From positions 1 to 43,387 of the forward strand of contig CALBGG010000074.1 in the NCBI GenBank assembly GCA_937893605.1: a stretch of 43,387 bases of DNA, in the 5' to 3' direction. The position numbers were made by a program, and so were the translations under genes. The stretch comes from an uncultured Clostridia bacterium (GTDB lineage Bacteria > Bacillota > Clostridia > Oscillospirales > Oscillospiraceae). Under the pieces are notes generated by a model that made no database searches, was not told where the DNA came from, and worked only from the letters and a program-made list of their open reading frames with translations. Positions 1 to 8,762 of the stretch are shown here, one piece after another. Every line of letters begins with the position of its first letter. Within the stretch, counting starts at the first letter, position 1.

Positions 1-1011
1 TATGTCGAGATCGAAAAGATCATAAACGAAAATTATATCGGCGACGTAAACGACGATACGCTTTATAACGCCGCAGCCTCCGCAATGGTGCGCAGCATTG
101 ATGATAAGTGGAGCTATTACATGAGCCCCGAGGAGTACGCTGCGTATAAGCTGTCCTCGGCAAACGAATATGCCGGTATAGGTGTGAGCGTCAAGCTCAA
201 CGACAAGGGTAAATTCGAAATATTTGCCGTCGAGGACGGAACGCCTGCGGCAACGGCCGGACTGAACGTCGGTCAGACCATAGTTTCGGTCGACGGACAG
301 GCGACAGAGGGAATGACCACGGCTGAACTTCAGGAGCTTATACGCTCAAAGCTCAATAAAGATTTCCCCATGGTCATTGCTGACGAAAAAGGAAATGAGT
401 CGAGCGTTACGATATCCTGCGAGGTCATATATAAAAACCCGATATCCTCGAAAATGCTTGAAAATAATATAGGCTATATCAAGATATCAAATTTTGAAGC
501 CGGAAGCAGTGAGGGCACGATAGGAGCCATTGAAAAGCTTACTGCCGAGGGCGCAAAGTCATTTATTTTCGATGTGCGCGACAATCCCGGCGGCTTGGTC
601 AGCGAGCTCGTTTCGCTTCTGGATTATCTTCTCCCGGACGGTGACCTGTTTGTTAGCGTGGATAAGGCCGGTAAGGAAACGGTAAAAACATCAGATAAGG
701 TCTGCCTGAGCGCTAAGATGGCCGTCTTGGTTAATGAAAACAGCTACAGCGCGGCGGAGTTTTTCGCAGCCGCGCTTCAGGAATACGACTGGGCCACGAT
801 AGTCGGCGAGCATACGACCGGCAAGGCGAGAAGCCAGGTCACGATAGAGCTTTCAAACGGCGGCGCGATACACATTTCGACCAATAAGTATCTCACACCG
901 AAACGCGTCGACCTTGCCGAAGCGGGCGGCATAAAGCCCGACATAGAGGCGCACAACACGGAAAAGGACACAAATGTCCAGCTCAATGCGGCAATAAAAG
1001 CCCTGAGTTGA
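1..1011 (+). CDS. S41-family carboxyl-terminal processing protease (5' truncated by window edge)
   Basis: The reading frame is open from base 1, so the N-terminus (probably a signal or membrane anchor) lies outside the window. A PDZ domain follows (AGIGVSVKLN to about base 430), then the S41 core with the strand FIFDVRDNPGGLV. The catalytic serine is the second Ser of NSYSAAE (about base 750) and the general-base lysine is in GKARSQ (about base 830), the normal Ser/Lys dyad spacing for CtpA/CtpB proteases. These act outside the membrane and trim or degrade exported proteins. It ends 44 bases before greA with no hairpin between, so it may be co-transcribed. Family is seen directly; whether it is a housekeeping Ctp or a sporulation CtpB-like enzyme cannot be told from this fragment. 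Confidence 0.9.
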   Translation, partial: YVEIEKIINENYIGDVNDDTLYNAAASAMVRSIDDKWSYYMSPEEYAAYKLSSANEYAGIGVSVKLNDKGKFEIFAVEDGTPAATAGLNVGQTIVSVDGQATEGMTTAELQELIRSKLNKDFPMVIADEKGNESSVTISCEVIYKNPISSKMLENNIGYIKISNFEAGSSEGTIGAIEKLTAEGAKSFIFDVRDNPGGLVSELVSLLDYLLPDGDLFVSVDKAGKETVKTSDKVCLSAKMAVLVNENSYSAAEFFAAALQEYDWATIVGEHTTGKARSQVTIELSNGGAIHISTNKYLTPKRVDLAEAGGIKPDIEAHNTEKDTNVQLNAAIKALS

Positions 1012-1055
1012 GACTTTAATCAATAAATTAAGGATCAATAAAGGAGAGCTGAGTA

Positions 1056-1544
1056 ATGGCTACCGAAAGCAGATTTAAGATGAGTCAGGAGCGCCTTGAC
1101 GCGCTGAAAAAGGAGCTTCTGTTCCTTGAGACCGATAAGGCAAAGGAGGTTGCCGAGCAGATAAAGGAAGCGCGCAGCTTCGGCGACCTTTCGGAAAACA
1201 GCGAATATGACGAGGCAAAAACCGAGCAGGGCAAGCTTTATTCGAGAATTGCCGAGCTTAAAAGCCTCATAGAGAATGCCGAAATCGTCGAGAAGGTCGA
1301 TACCGGCATGCGCAAGGGCGCCGTTACCCTCGGCAGCCGCGTCAAGGTACGCGACGTTGAGGACGGCTATGAAGAGGAATACACCATTGTCGGTTCGCAG
1401 GAGGCAAACCCCATGGAGGGCAAGGTGTCTGACGATTCGCCCTTCGGTCACGGCCTTTACGGACATATCGCGGGCGAGAAGATAACAGTCGACGCTCCTG
1501 CGGGCGAGCTGCATTTTGAGATACTTTCAGTAGAAAACGATTAA
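1056..1544 (+). CDS. greA: Transcription elongation factor GreA
   Basis: 162 residues, the normal GreA length. The N-terminal half is the antiparallel coiled coil that enters the RNA polymerase secondary channel, with the acidic tip motif GDLSENSEYDEAK (about residues 43-55) that holds the catalytic magnesium for transcript cleavage. The C-terminal half is the FKBP-like domain with SPFGHGLYGHIAGEKI. It rescues backtracked polymerase. The start at 1056 is preceded by AAGGAGAG at 10-nt spacing. lysS starts 11 nt downstream, and greA-lysS adjacency is common in Firmicutes, so the two are probably one transcript. Confidence 0.97.
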   Translation: MATESRFKMSQERLDALKKELLFLETDKAKEVAEQIKEARSFGDLSENSEYDEAKTEQGKLYSRIAELKSLIENAEIVEKVDTGMRKGAVTLGSRVKVRDVEDGYEEEYTIVGSQEANPMEGKVSDDSPFGHGLYGHIAGEKITVDAPAGELHFEILSVEND

Positions 1545-1555
1545 GAGGATAGAGT

Positions 1556-3508
1556 ATGAGTGAGAATAAGACCAATGAGACCGCTGCCCCCGAGCAGGAG
1601 CTCAGCGAGCTGCTGCAAATAAGACGCGATAAGCTCAAGGCGCTGCAAGATGAGGGAAGAGACCCCTTTACTCAGACCCGTTTTGTGAGAAGCGCATATT
1701 CCGACGAGATAAAGGCTGATTTTGATGCGCTCGACGGAAAGAACGTCAAGGTCGCAGGCCGCATTATGTCCAAGCGCGGCATGGGCAAGGCAATATTCTG
1801 CCACATCAAGGACGATCACGGCAGCATCCAGCTATACATACGCAAGGATGCAGTGTCCGAGCAGGAGTTTGCAGACTTCCGCAAGTACGATATCGGAGAT
1901 ATCATCGGCGCTTCCGGCTTTGCTTTCAAAACCAAGACCGAGGAGATATCCGTGCACGTCGAGTCGGTCACGCTGCTGTCCAAGAGTCTGCGCCCGCTGC
2001 CCGAGAAATTCCACGGCATGACGAGCACGGAGCTGAAATACCGTCAGCGCTATGTTGATCTCATCATGAGCGACGACAGCCGCCGCAATTTCGAGATACG
2101 TTCAAAGTTCATAAGCTATGTCCGTTCATTCCTTGACGGCAGAGGCTATATGGAGGTCGAAACGCCCGTACTTAACACCATCTCCGGCGGCGCGACCGCG
2201 CGCCCGTTCATAACGCATCACAATACGCTTGACATCGACATGTTCCTGCGCATTGCCACAGAGCTCAATCTCAAGCGCCTTATCGTCGGCGGTATTGAGC
2301 GCGTCTACGAGATCGGCCGCATCTTCCGCAACGAGGGTATGGACACAAAGCATAACCCCGAGTTCACGACCGTTGAGCTTTATCAGTCCTACGCCGATTT
2401 TAACGACATGATGGATCTGTTTGAAGATCTCCTGTCGGGCGCTGCGATGAAGATACTCGGTACCTATAAGTGCACATGGCAGGGATGCGAGATCGACCTC
2501 ACTCCAGGCTGGGAGCGCCTGACCATGGCTGAGGCGGTGAAGAAATACGTCGGTGTCGACTTCATGGCTATAACCGACGATGCCGAAGCTGTCGCCGCCG
2601 CGAAGGCCGCCGGCGTCGACATGGACAAGGTCGAGCCCACCTGGGGTCACGCACTTTACGAGAGCTTTGATCAGCTTGTTGAGGAAAAGCTCATCCAGCC
2701 GACGTTTATAACCATGCACCCGGTCGATGTATCGCCGCTTGCAAAGCGCTCACCGAAGGATCCGCGTCTGACCGAGCGTTTTGAGCTGTTCATCTGCCGC
2801 AGCGAGATGGGCAACGCCTTCTCCGAGCTCAACGACCCCATCGACCAGAAACAGCGCTTCCTTAAGCAGGTCGAGCTTCGCGCCAAGGGCGATGATGAGG
2901 CCGGCATGATGGATGATGACTTCATAAACGCACTCGAATACGGTATGCCCCCCACGGGCGGCCTCGGCATCGGCATAGACCGCTGCGTCATGCTCCTGAC
3001 AGGCGCAAGCTCCATAAGAGACGTTATCCTTTTCCCGACAATGAAACCTTTGGACTCCGACAAGAAGGTTTCCAAGGAAGTTTCGGCTCCTGCGGAGGCT
3101 GCTCAGGCGGCTCCGGTCGTGGAGGAAAAAATCGATTTTTCCAATGTTCAAATCGAGCCGCTGTTCAAGGAGTATGTGGATTTTGAGACCTTCTCCAAAT
3201 CCGATTTCCGTGCCGTGAAGGTACTTAATTGCGAGGCGGTTAAGAAGTCCAAAAAGCTTCTCAAGTTTACGCTTGATGACGGCACGGACACCGACCGCGT
3301 GATCCTCTCGGGTATTCACGAGTATTACGAGCCCGAGGAGCTAATCGGAAAGACCTGCGTTGCGATAACGAACCTGCCGCCGCGTCCTATGATGGGTATC
3401 GACTCCTGCGGCATGCTGATTTCCGCCGTGCATCACGAAAACGGCGAAGAAAAGCTGCACCTGCTGATGCTCGATCCTCACATTCCGGCAGGTGCAAAGC
3501 TCTATTGA
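1556..3508 (+). CDS. lysS: Lysyl-tRNA synthetase (class II) with C-terminal EMAPII/Trbp111-type tRNA-binding domain
   Basis: 650 residues; typical bacterial class II LysRS is about 490-510. Residues about 60-150 form the anticodon-binding OB fold (VKVAGRIMSKRGMGKAIF). The catalytic core has class II motif 2 (RIFRNEGMDTKHNPEFT) and motif 3 (GLGIGIDRCVMLL), ending near residue 500. An Ala/Pro/Glu-rich linker (about 499-525) leads to residues about 535-650, which match the tRNA-binding domain found at the end of MetRS and in free Trbp111 (FSKSDFRAVKVL, LSGIHEYYEPEELIGK, LPPRPMMGIDSCGMLIS). The extra domain presumably raises tRNA affinity. The frame is continuous through the junction, so it is a true fusion. 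A strong hairpin terminator follows. Confidence 0.96.
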   Translation: MSENKTNETAAPEQELSELLQIRRDKLKALQDEGRDPFTQTRFVRSAYSDEIKADFDALDGKNVKVAGRIMSKRGMGKAIFCHIKDDHGSIQLYIRKDAVSEQEFADFRKYDIGDIIGASGFAFKTKTEEISVHVESVTLLSKSLRPLPEKFHGMTSTELKYRQRYVDLIMSDDSRRNFEIRSKFISYVRSFLDGRGYMEVETPVLNTISGGATARPFITHHNTLDIDMFLRIATELNLKRLIVGGIERVYEIGRIFRNEGMDTKHNPEFTTVELYQSYADFNDMMDLFEDLLSGAAMKILGTYKCTWQGCEIDLTPGWERLTMAEAVKKYVGVDFMAITDDAEAVAAAKAAGVDMDKVEPTWGHALYESFDQLVEEKLIQPTFITMHPVDVSPLAKRSPKDPRLTERFELFICRSEMGNAFSELNDPIDQKQRFLKQVELRAKGDDEAGMMDDDFINALEYGMPPTGGLGIGIDRCVMLLTGASSIRDVILFPTMKPLDSDKKVSKEVSAPAEAAQAAPVVEEKIDFSNVQIEPLFKEYVDFETFSKSDFRAVKVLNCEAVKKSKKLLKFTLDDGTDTDRVILSGIHEYYEPEELIGKTCVAITNLPPRPMMGIDSCGMLISAVHHENGEEKLHLLMLDPHIPAGAKLY

Positions 3509-3520
3509 TTAGATTGATTT

Positions 3521-3556
3521 AAAGAGCAGTCTGTTGAAGCCGGACTGCTCTTTTTT
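3521..3556 (+). terminator. Rho-independent terminator after lysS
   Basis: An 11-bp perfect stem (AAAGAGCAGTC with GACTGCTCTTT, 11-nt loop) runs into a T tract 13 nt after the lysS stop codon. Confidence 0.9.
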
Positions 3557-3644
3557 GTCAGAGAATTAAACCGGCTGCAGATACAGCATGCGCTTATTCA
3601 GCGCTTTAGATGCTGAAATTATTAATAAATAATTAATTTGCCTA

Positions 3645-3674
3645 TTGCTTACCGCTCTGCCTTCATGGTAAACT
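3645..3674 (+). promoter_or_regulatory. Possible promoter for the ceramidase gene
   Basis: TTGCTT, 18-nt spacer and TAAACT with an upstream TGG giving an extended -10. It lies just before the ribosome binding site of the downstream gene. The -35 is weak, so this is tentative. Confidence 0.35.
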
Positions 3675-3696
3675 ACCGCAAAGGGGGAAATAATGA

Positions 3697-5925
3697 ATGA
3701 AAAAGCTTTTGAAAGTTATTTTAAGCCTCACATTGTGTGCGTCGATGCTGCTGACGCTCATGCCCTTTGGCCTTGCCGATGGAGACGACAGGCTCAAGGT
3801 CGGCGCGGCAAAGGTCGATATTACAGGCCCAATTACCGACATCAGCACCGGCTACAATTCGCTCGGCGACCTTATGGAGGGGCTGCTGACGAGGCTTTAT
3901 GCCCGAGCGTTTGTCATCGACAACGGTAATACGCCCGTTGTGTTCGTCTCGGCGGAACTGGTGCACATGACAGAAAGCATCAAACCCGGAGTTATGGCAA
4001 AGCTTAGACAGGATAAGTATGATATGTTTTCCGAGGAAAATGTCATGCTCACTGCGACGCACTGCCACTCATCGACCTCGAATACCTCGTGGTTTGCGCT
4101 GTATGACCTCATAAACGGCGTTCCCGGCTATGACGATGAAAGCTACAAGATTATAGTCCGCGGCATCGCCAAAGCGATAGAGCAGGCGTATGACAGCCGA
4201 GTATCGGGCTCCGCTTCTCTCGTTTATGCTGAGACTGAAATCAGCGCCTCGAACCGCTCGGCAGATGCGTTCCTGACAAATAAAAACGTCGGCAGCTACG
4301 GATATGCCGTAAATGCCGACGGCACATTCAGCTATGAAACAGGCCTCAAGGCCGCAAAGAATGCCTATAACCATGAAATGGCGGGCATTATACTCACCGC
4401 CGGCGGAAAGGATATAGGCTTCTTCAACTTCTTCGGCTCGCACGGAACGTCAAACGGCATTGATAATACGCTTGTTGCCTCTGACCATAAGGGCTATGCC
4501 GCACTCAAGGTCGAAGAGGAGATGGGCGACGGGTTTGTCGCGGCCTTCGCTCAGGCCGACAGCGGCGACACGAGCCCCAACGCCGTAAACGAGGCCGATT
4601 ACCACGAGGCTTTCCTGCGCCCGAATGAGATATACGGTACGGACGTTATCGAAAATCAGATAATCCATGGCAAAGAGGAGGCCAATGCTGCGCTGAATCT
4701 CATAAATCATGCCGAGCGCACACCGCTCACGGGCGATTTTGCGGTGAACTACACGGCTGTCGATTTTTCCGATATCACCGTTGACACAAAATACGTCGGC
4801 GAATATTACATGCCGTACGATGACCTATCTTCGGGAACAGTCAAAACAAGCGAGCCGTGCATCGGTGCGGGCATAATCGCCGGTGACGAGGAGGGCGCTC
4901 CCGTCGATAACGCTGCCGAGGGTGCCGTGAGGCATCAATTCGTGTGGAACGAAGAGACGCAGAGCTACGAGCGCATACCCTGCGATTTCACGATGATCGA
5001 CCTCAAGGGGCTTCAGTATCTGTTTAAGCCGCTTTGGCCGACGGCGATGAAGATACTGCAATCCGACGGATATGACGAGGCTCAGGCCGAAAAGGTTGTG
5101 TGCCTTGCAGTAGGCAAGCTCATGCAGAAGGCGCAGCCGCTGCAGATAATGCGCATGGGCAGCGTCGCCATTGCGGGCGTGCCGTTTGAGCTTACGTTTG
5201 AGCAGGCCAACAGAACCCGCGCAGTGCTCGAAGAAACGCTTTCCGCGGCAGGCGTTACAAAGGTCATAATCGCGACCCATGCCAACGCCTACAGTCAGTA
5301 CGTCACCACCCGCGAGGAGTACGCCGCGCAGCATTACGAGGGAGCGACCTGCCTGTTCGGCCCATGGTCGGGCGCTGCCCTGACTCAGGAGCTTGATAAG
5401 CTCGCGCAAGGCATTGTGAGCGGTGAAAAGGCCGACGCCGGTGCGGCTCTTATGCAAAAAACGCCGTTTAAGCTCGTTTACACTGCCGCAGCCATAGCCA
5501 ATCCGGTCATCGACCGCAAGGGATACGGCAAGGTAAAAGCCGACGTGAGCAAGGCCGAGTATGAAAAAGGTGAGTGGGTTACTGCCTCCTTCAGCGGCGT
5601 AAACCCCAGACATGTATCGATCCTCACGCTTAAGGACAGCGAGCTCGTCGATGGCTACAGCTATATGGAAGTGCAGAAGCTTGTGGATGGCAAATGGATC
5701 ACAGTTCTCACGGACACCGATCCCTACACCACCTTCCGCTGCGTAAACTCCGCTCGCGACGGCTGGACAGCTACAGCCGGCTGGCTCATAAAGGGCGACA
5801 ATTTTGAGGACGGAACCTACAGACTCGTCTATAACGGCATCGCAAAGCGCCTTGTCAAGGCGAAAATGAGCTATATACCGTTTTCTGTAGAGAGTTCACA
5901 GTTTAATGTATCGTGTGACAGTTGA
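3697..5925 (+). CDS. Secreted neutral/alkaline ceramidase-family amidohydrolase
   Basis: 742 residues with a Sec signal peptide (MKKLLKVILSLTL to about residue 28). Residues about 33-580 match the neutral ceramidase catalytic domain: KVDITGPITDISTGY, the metal-ligand segment TATHCHSS (His122/His124), NRSADAFL, FFGSHGTSNGIDNT (His249), and GDTSPN whose Ser293 aligns with the nucleophile in the GDVSPN motif of Pseudomonas ceramidase. The last 150 residues fit the beta-sandwich C-terminal domain (WITVLTDTDPYTTF, DGTYRLVYNG). The family cleaves the N-acyl bond of ceramide to sphingosine and fatty acid. The start at 3697 is preferred because AAGGGGG lies 8-10 nt upstream and it encodes the signal peptide. 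It is monocistronic, between two terminators. Substrate is inferred; some relatives may act on other N-acyl lipids. Confidence 0.88.
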   Translation: MKKLLKVILSLTLCASMLLTLMPFGLADGDDRLKVGAAKVDITGPITDISTGYNSLGDLMEGLLTRLYARAFVIDNGNTPVVFVSAELVHMTESIKPGVMAKLRQDKYDMFSEENVMLTATHCHSSTSNTSWFALYDLINGVPGYDDESYKIIVRGIAKAIEQAYDSRVSGSASLVYAETEISASNRSADAFLTNKNVGSYGYAVNADGTFSYETGLKAAKNAYNHEMAGIILTAGGKDIGFFNFFGSHGTSNGIDNTLVASDHKGYAALKVEEEMGDGFVAAFAQADSGDTSPNAVNEADYHEAFLRPNEIYGTDVIENQIIHGKEEANAALNLINHAERTPLTGDFAVNYTAVDFSDITVDTKYVGEYYMPYDDLSSGTVKTSEPCIGAGIIAGDEEGAPVDNAAEGAVRHQFVWNEETQSYERIPCDFTMIDLKGLQYLFKPLWPTAMKILQSDGYDEAQAEKVVCLAVGKLMQKAQPLQIMRMGSVAIAGVPFELTFEQANRTRAVLEETLSAAGVTKVIIATHANAYSQYVTTREEYAAQHYEGATCLFGPWSGAALTQELDKLAQGIVSGEKADAGAALMQKTPFKLVYTAAAIANPVIDRKGYGKVKADVSKAEYEKGEWVTASFSGVNPRHVSILTLKDSELVDGYSYMEVQKLVDGKWITVLTDTDPYTTFRCVNSARDGWTATAGWLIKGDNFEDGTYRLVYNGIAKRLVKAKMSYIPFSVESSQFNVSCDS

Positions 5926-5937
5926 ACAGAACATCAG

Positions 5938-5966
5938 AGGCTTGCCTGATCGGGCAAGCCTTTTTT
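5938..5966 (+). terminator. Rho-independent terminator after the ceramidase gene
   Basis: A 9-bp stem (AGGCTTGCC with GGCAAGCCT, 6-nt loop) followed by six T residues, 12 nt after the stop codon. Confidence 0.9.
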
Positions 5967-6022
5967 GTTTTACACAGTTTTTTAACGCGTATAATATACT
6001 CTCAGCTTTTCTCGATAAAAAC

Positions 6023-6051
6023 TTGAATAAATCCATAATATCAGGTATAAT
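6023..6051 (+). promoter_or_regulatory. Sigma-A-type promoter of the membrane glycosylation operon
   Basis: TTGAAT, 17-nt spacer, consensus TATAAT. The predicted transcript start near 6058 leaves a leader of about 55 nt before the start at 6114. Confidence 0.6.
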
Positions 6052-6113
6052 TTGTCGCGACGGCAGCACTTTCGAGCGGATACATGACAGCTGCCGCGAA
6101 TGAGGATATCAGA

Positions 6114-7553
6114 ATGTCGAAACGTTTGAGGATACAATATTATCTTACTGCCGCGTTCCTGGCTGCGGCTCTTTTTGCCCTTTTCAGCATTTTTCCGCTG
6201 ACGGGAGACGACTGGTTCCGCGAGGGTCTGGGCGCGTCGCTGGGCGGCGTGGGAGACCTGGTGCGGACGGTCGCCCTGAAATGGAGCACGACAAACGGCC
6301 GCATCCTCGGTAATGTTCTTGCATACACCGCCGGCAGCCGCCCGATAGTGCGGGACATTATGCGCACCCTTATCACATTGGGGCTTATCGCGCTGCTTGC
6401 CCGCGTTTCGGGCCTGCGCAAAGCCTTCGGGCTTCTGCTGTGTGCCGCTGCCGTTCTTGCGCTGCCGCGTGAAATGTTTCGCGAGATATACCCGTGGGCG
6501 GCGGGGTATTTTAACTACGTTCCGCCGGTCGTACTGGCGCTCGGAGCGCCGGCACTCATGCCCGAGATTTTTGACGGGCAGGAGGTCAAGGCGGGCAAGG
6601 CGCGCTGTGCCGCGCTGTTTGCCCTTGGCTTTACGTCCCAGCTTTTTGTTGAAAACATCACGTTTTATGTGCTCTGCGCTGCGGGCATATTGAATGTTAT
6701 CCAGCTTGTGCGGCATAAAAGGCTTTCGGCCGCACTTGTGAGCTATTTTGTCGGCGCGCTGCTTGGCGCTGCGCTGCTGCTCGCTTCGCCGTCGTATCTG
6801 GACATGCTTCTGCACGGCGGCAGCTATCAGTTCGGCGCGTCAAACGGCCTGAGCGGACTGCTCACGACGGCTCGAAATAACTGCGGAACGGTGTTCCGCA
6901 GCCTGCTTGCCGGCTGCCCGGCGCTTTACTGCTCGATAACCGTCCTGCTCGGTGTGTATATTATTCGCTCAAAGCCGGAGACGACGGATGTCATTTGCCT
7001 TGCGGCAATGCTTGCATGCTGTGCCTGCCTGCTGTTCGGAGAGTGGAGCGATATTGTCACAGCGCTTATCTGCCTTGCCTGGTTTGCTCTGAGCGCCGCG
7101 GCGACAGTTCGCCGGTCAGGGGAGGTGCGCGGAAAAGCAATGTATTTTCTGCTGGCTGCGCTGTGCGCGGCATTCCCGCTCCTGTTCGTAAACCCCATAG
7201 GCCCGCGCTGCCTGTATGTGTCATACGTTTTCCTGCTGGCTGTCGCGCTCAGCCTTTTAAGCGGCCTCAAGCTCAGCTTCAGACATACCTGCCCGGTCTG
7301 CGTGTGCCTGTTTGTCGGAGCAGCGGCGATTTTGGCGGCGATCTATTATCCGCTTCATAAGACCGATATGCAGCAGCGCGAGCTGATAGAGGACGCTCTT
7401 GCCAGAGGCGACAGGGAAGTGACGGTGCCTGCCTATGAAGACAGCAGCTGGCTTTGGGATGCAGACAGCGACAAGATGAAATATGCCTATTATTACGAAG
7501 AGCCGGGCGATCTGAAAATCAACTTCGCTTTGCCTGAGGGGAATTCAAAATGA
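6114..7553 (+). CDS. Polytopic membrane protein, DUF6056-like, possible GT-C glycosyltransferase
   Basis: 479 residues from the ATG at 6114, chosen because GAGG lies 8 nt upstream; an in-frame ATG at 6084 is the alternative and adds ten residues. Roughly a dozen hydrophobic helices span the protein, with a short hydrophilic tail. After the first helix comes FPLTGDDWFREG (Asp32-Asp33) and then TTNGRILGN, which recalls DUF6056 proteins and the acidic motif in the first outer loop of GT-C glycosyltransferases that use polyprenyl-phosphate sugars. It overlaps the next gene by 4 nt (ATGA), so it is the first gene of the operon. Membrane topology and family resemblance are seen; a transferase role is inferred from the DD motif and from the UbiA and flippase-like genes downstream. 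Confidence 0.75.
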   Translation: MSKRLRIQYYLTAAFLAAALFALFSIFPLTGDDWFREGLGASLGGVGDLVRTVALKWSTTNGRILGNVLAYTAGSRPIVRDIMRTLITLGLIALLARVSGLRKAFGLLLCAAAVLALPREMFREIYPWAAGYFNYVPPVVLALGAPALMPEIFDGQEVKAGKARCAALFALGFTSQLFVENITFYVLCAAGILNVIQLVRHKRLSAALVSYFVGALLGAALLLASPSYLDMLLHGGSYQFGASNGLSGLLTTARNNCGTVFRSLLAGCPALYCSITVLLGVYIIRSKPETTDVICLAAMLACCACLLFGEWSDIVTALICLAWFALSAAATVRRSGEVRGKAMYFLLAALCAAFPLLFVNPIGPRCLYVSYVFLLAVALSLLSGLKLSFRHTCPVCVCLFVGAAAILAAIYYPLHKTDMQQRELIEDALARGDREVTVPAYEDSSWLWDADSDKMKYAYYYEEPGDLKINFALPEGNSK

Positions 7554-8758
7554 TGCGGCGAAATGAAAGTGTGCGCTGGCTGTTCTTTCTCAGCCTTGCA
7601 GCGCTCTATGCGGTGATTTTTGTCTTCCTGAGAACTACGACGCTTTTTGATACGAGCGGACACAATGACCGCCTGTTTTCGGCAGACGACCTTTATTATG
7701 TCACAAATTTTTTCTCAGTCGAGATGGATACCTCTCCGCGCATCATCAAACACCCGCTGCTCATTGCTTTTGGCTGCCTGTTCACCAGAGTGGAAGCGCT
7801 TTTTTTCGGCGCGATCAGTTTACGGCGGCATTATCAGCTTATTGTGCTCATGCAGATAGGCGCATCACTGCTCTCCGTGGGATTTCTCGACCGAATTTTA
7901 GAGCGGCGTTATCGCCTTGAAACATGGCGTGCACTGCTTGTATGTGCAGTGTATGCGTTGGCTTTTTCAACGCTGTTTTTTACATTTGTGGCGGAGAGTT
8001 ATATAATTTCAGTGCTTATGCTGACGGCTTCATATTGGTACGCCGGCGAGAGAAAAACCATTCCTACCGTAATACTCGGTGCGCTGTCTGCCGGTGTGAC
8101 CATCACAAATGCGATTCTGTGGGCGCTCATCGTGCTGTTTTCAGGCGGAGCACTGCGCCGCCGCCTGCTGGTTCTTCTTTCGGCGGGGGCACTGTTCTGC
8201 CTGTGTATTGCGCTGCTGCCTGTGCGCTCGGTGTTTTTTACCACACTCATTTCCGGCGCACTTGGCAGTGCGCAGAGCTACAGTGACCATTTCGGCTTTT
8301 CTGAAACGGTCACGCGGACATTTTTCATAATCTTCTGTTCACCGTATTTCCTGCTTGATATGACTGAAGCGTCACCGTTCGGTGACTATCAAGGTGATGC
8401 GCTGAGCTTCCTCCCAGCTGCGGATCCGGCTATTGCGTTAGCCGGTGCACTGTGGCTGATATTGCTGGCCTTTTCAGCTGTGAAAAACCGGCGTTGCCCG
8501 CTTTTATGGGCTCCGCTAAGTGTTTTGACGGCGAATATTCTGCTCCACGGAGTGATACAATATGGCCTCAAGGAGGGATTCCTTTATTGCCTGCACCATC
8601 TGACAGCGCATCTGCTGATTGCCGCATTGATGCTGCGACCGGAGGAAAAACCGGCTGTGCGGCGGGTGACAACGGCAGCCTTTTTCGCTCTGCTGGCTGC
8701 GGAACTGTTGCTGAATCTTCCGGGATACCGGGTTCTAATTGCGTTTTTGATGAGGTGA
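7550..8758 (+). CDS. Polytopic membrane protein, possible GT-C-fold glycosyltransferase
   Basis: 402 residues with about ten transmembrane segments. The first outer loop after helix 1 contains FSADDLYYVTNFF (Asp46-Asp47), then IIKHPLL, an arrangement typical of GT-C enzymes whose acidic pair in extracytoplasmic loop 1 is catalytic. No named family was recognised with certainty. The start overlaps the stop of the upstream gene by 4 nt, implying translational coupling, and the UbiA gene begins 4 nt after its end. With the upstream protein it makes two candidate transferases for one lipid-linked donor. An alternative is a non-catalytic transporter or scaffold. Confidence 0.7.
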   Translation: MMRRNESVRWLFFLSLAALYAVIFVFLRTTTLFDTSGHNDRLFSADDLYYVTNFFSVEMDTSPRIIKHPLLIAFGCLFTRVEALFFGAISLRRHYQLIVLMQIGASLLSVGFLDRILERRYRLETWRALLVCAVYALAFSTLFFTFVAESYIISVLMLTASYWYAGERKTIPTVILGALSAGVTITNAILWALIVLFSGGALRRRLLVLLSAGALFCLCIALLPVRSVFFTTLISGALGSAQSYSDHFGFSETVTRTFFIIFCSPYFLLDMTEASPFGDYQGDALSFLPAADPAIALAGALWLILLAFSAVKNRRCPLLWAPLSVLTANILLHGVIQYGLKEGFLYCLHHLTAHLLIAALMLRPEEKPAVRRVTTAAFFALLAAELLLNLPGYRVLIAFLMR

Positions 8759-8762
8759 AGTT

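Noticed and set aside
4825..5613. 262-codon open frame on the minus strand
   Set aside because: Lies wholly inside the ceramidase gene, whose motifs fix the coding strand.
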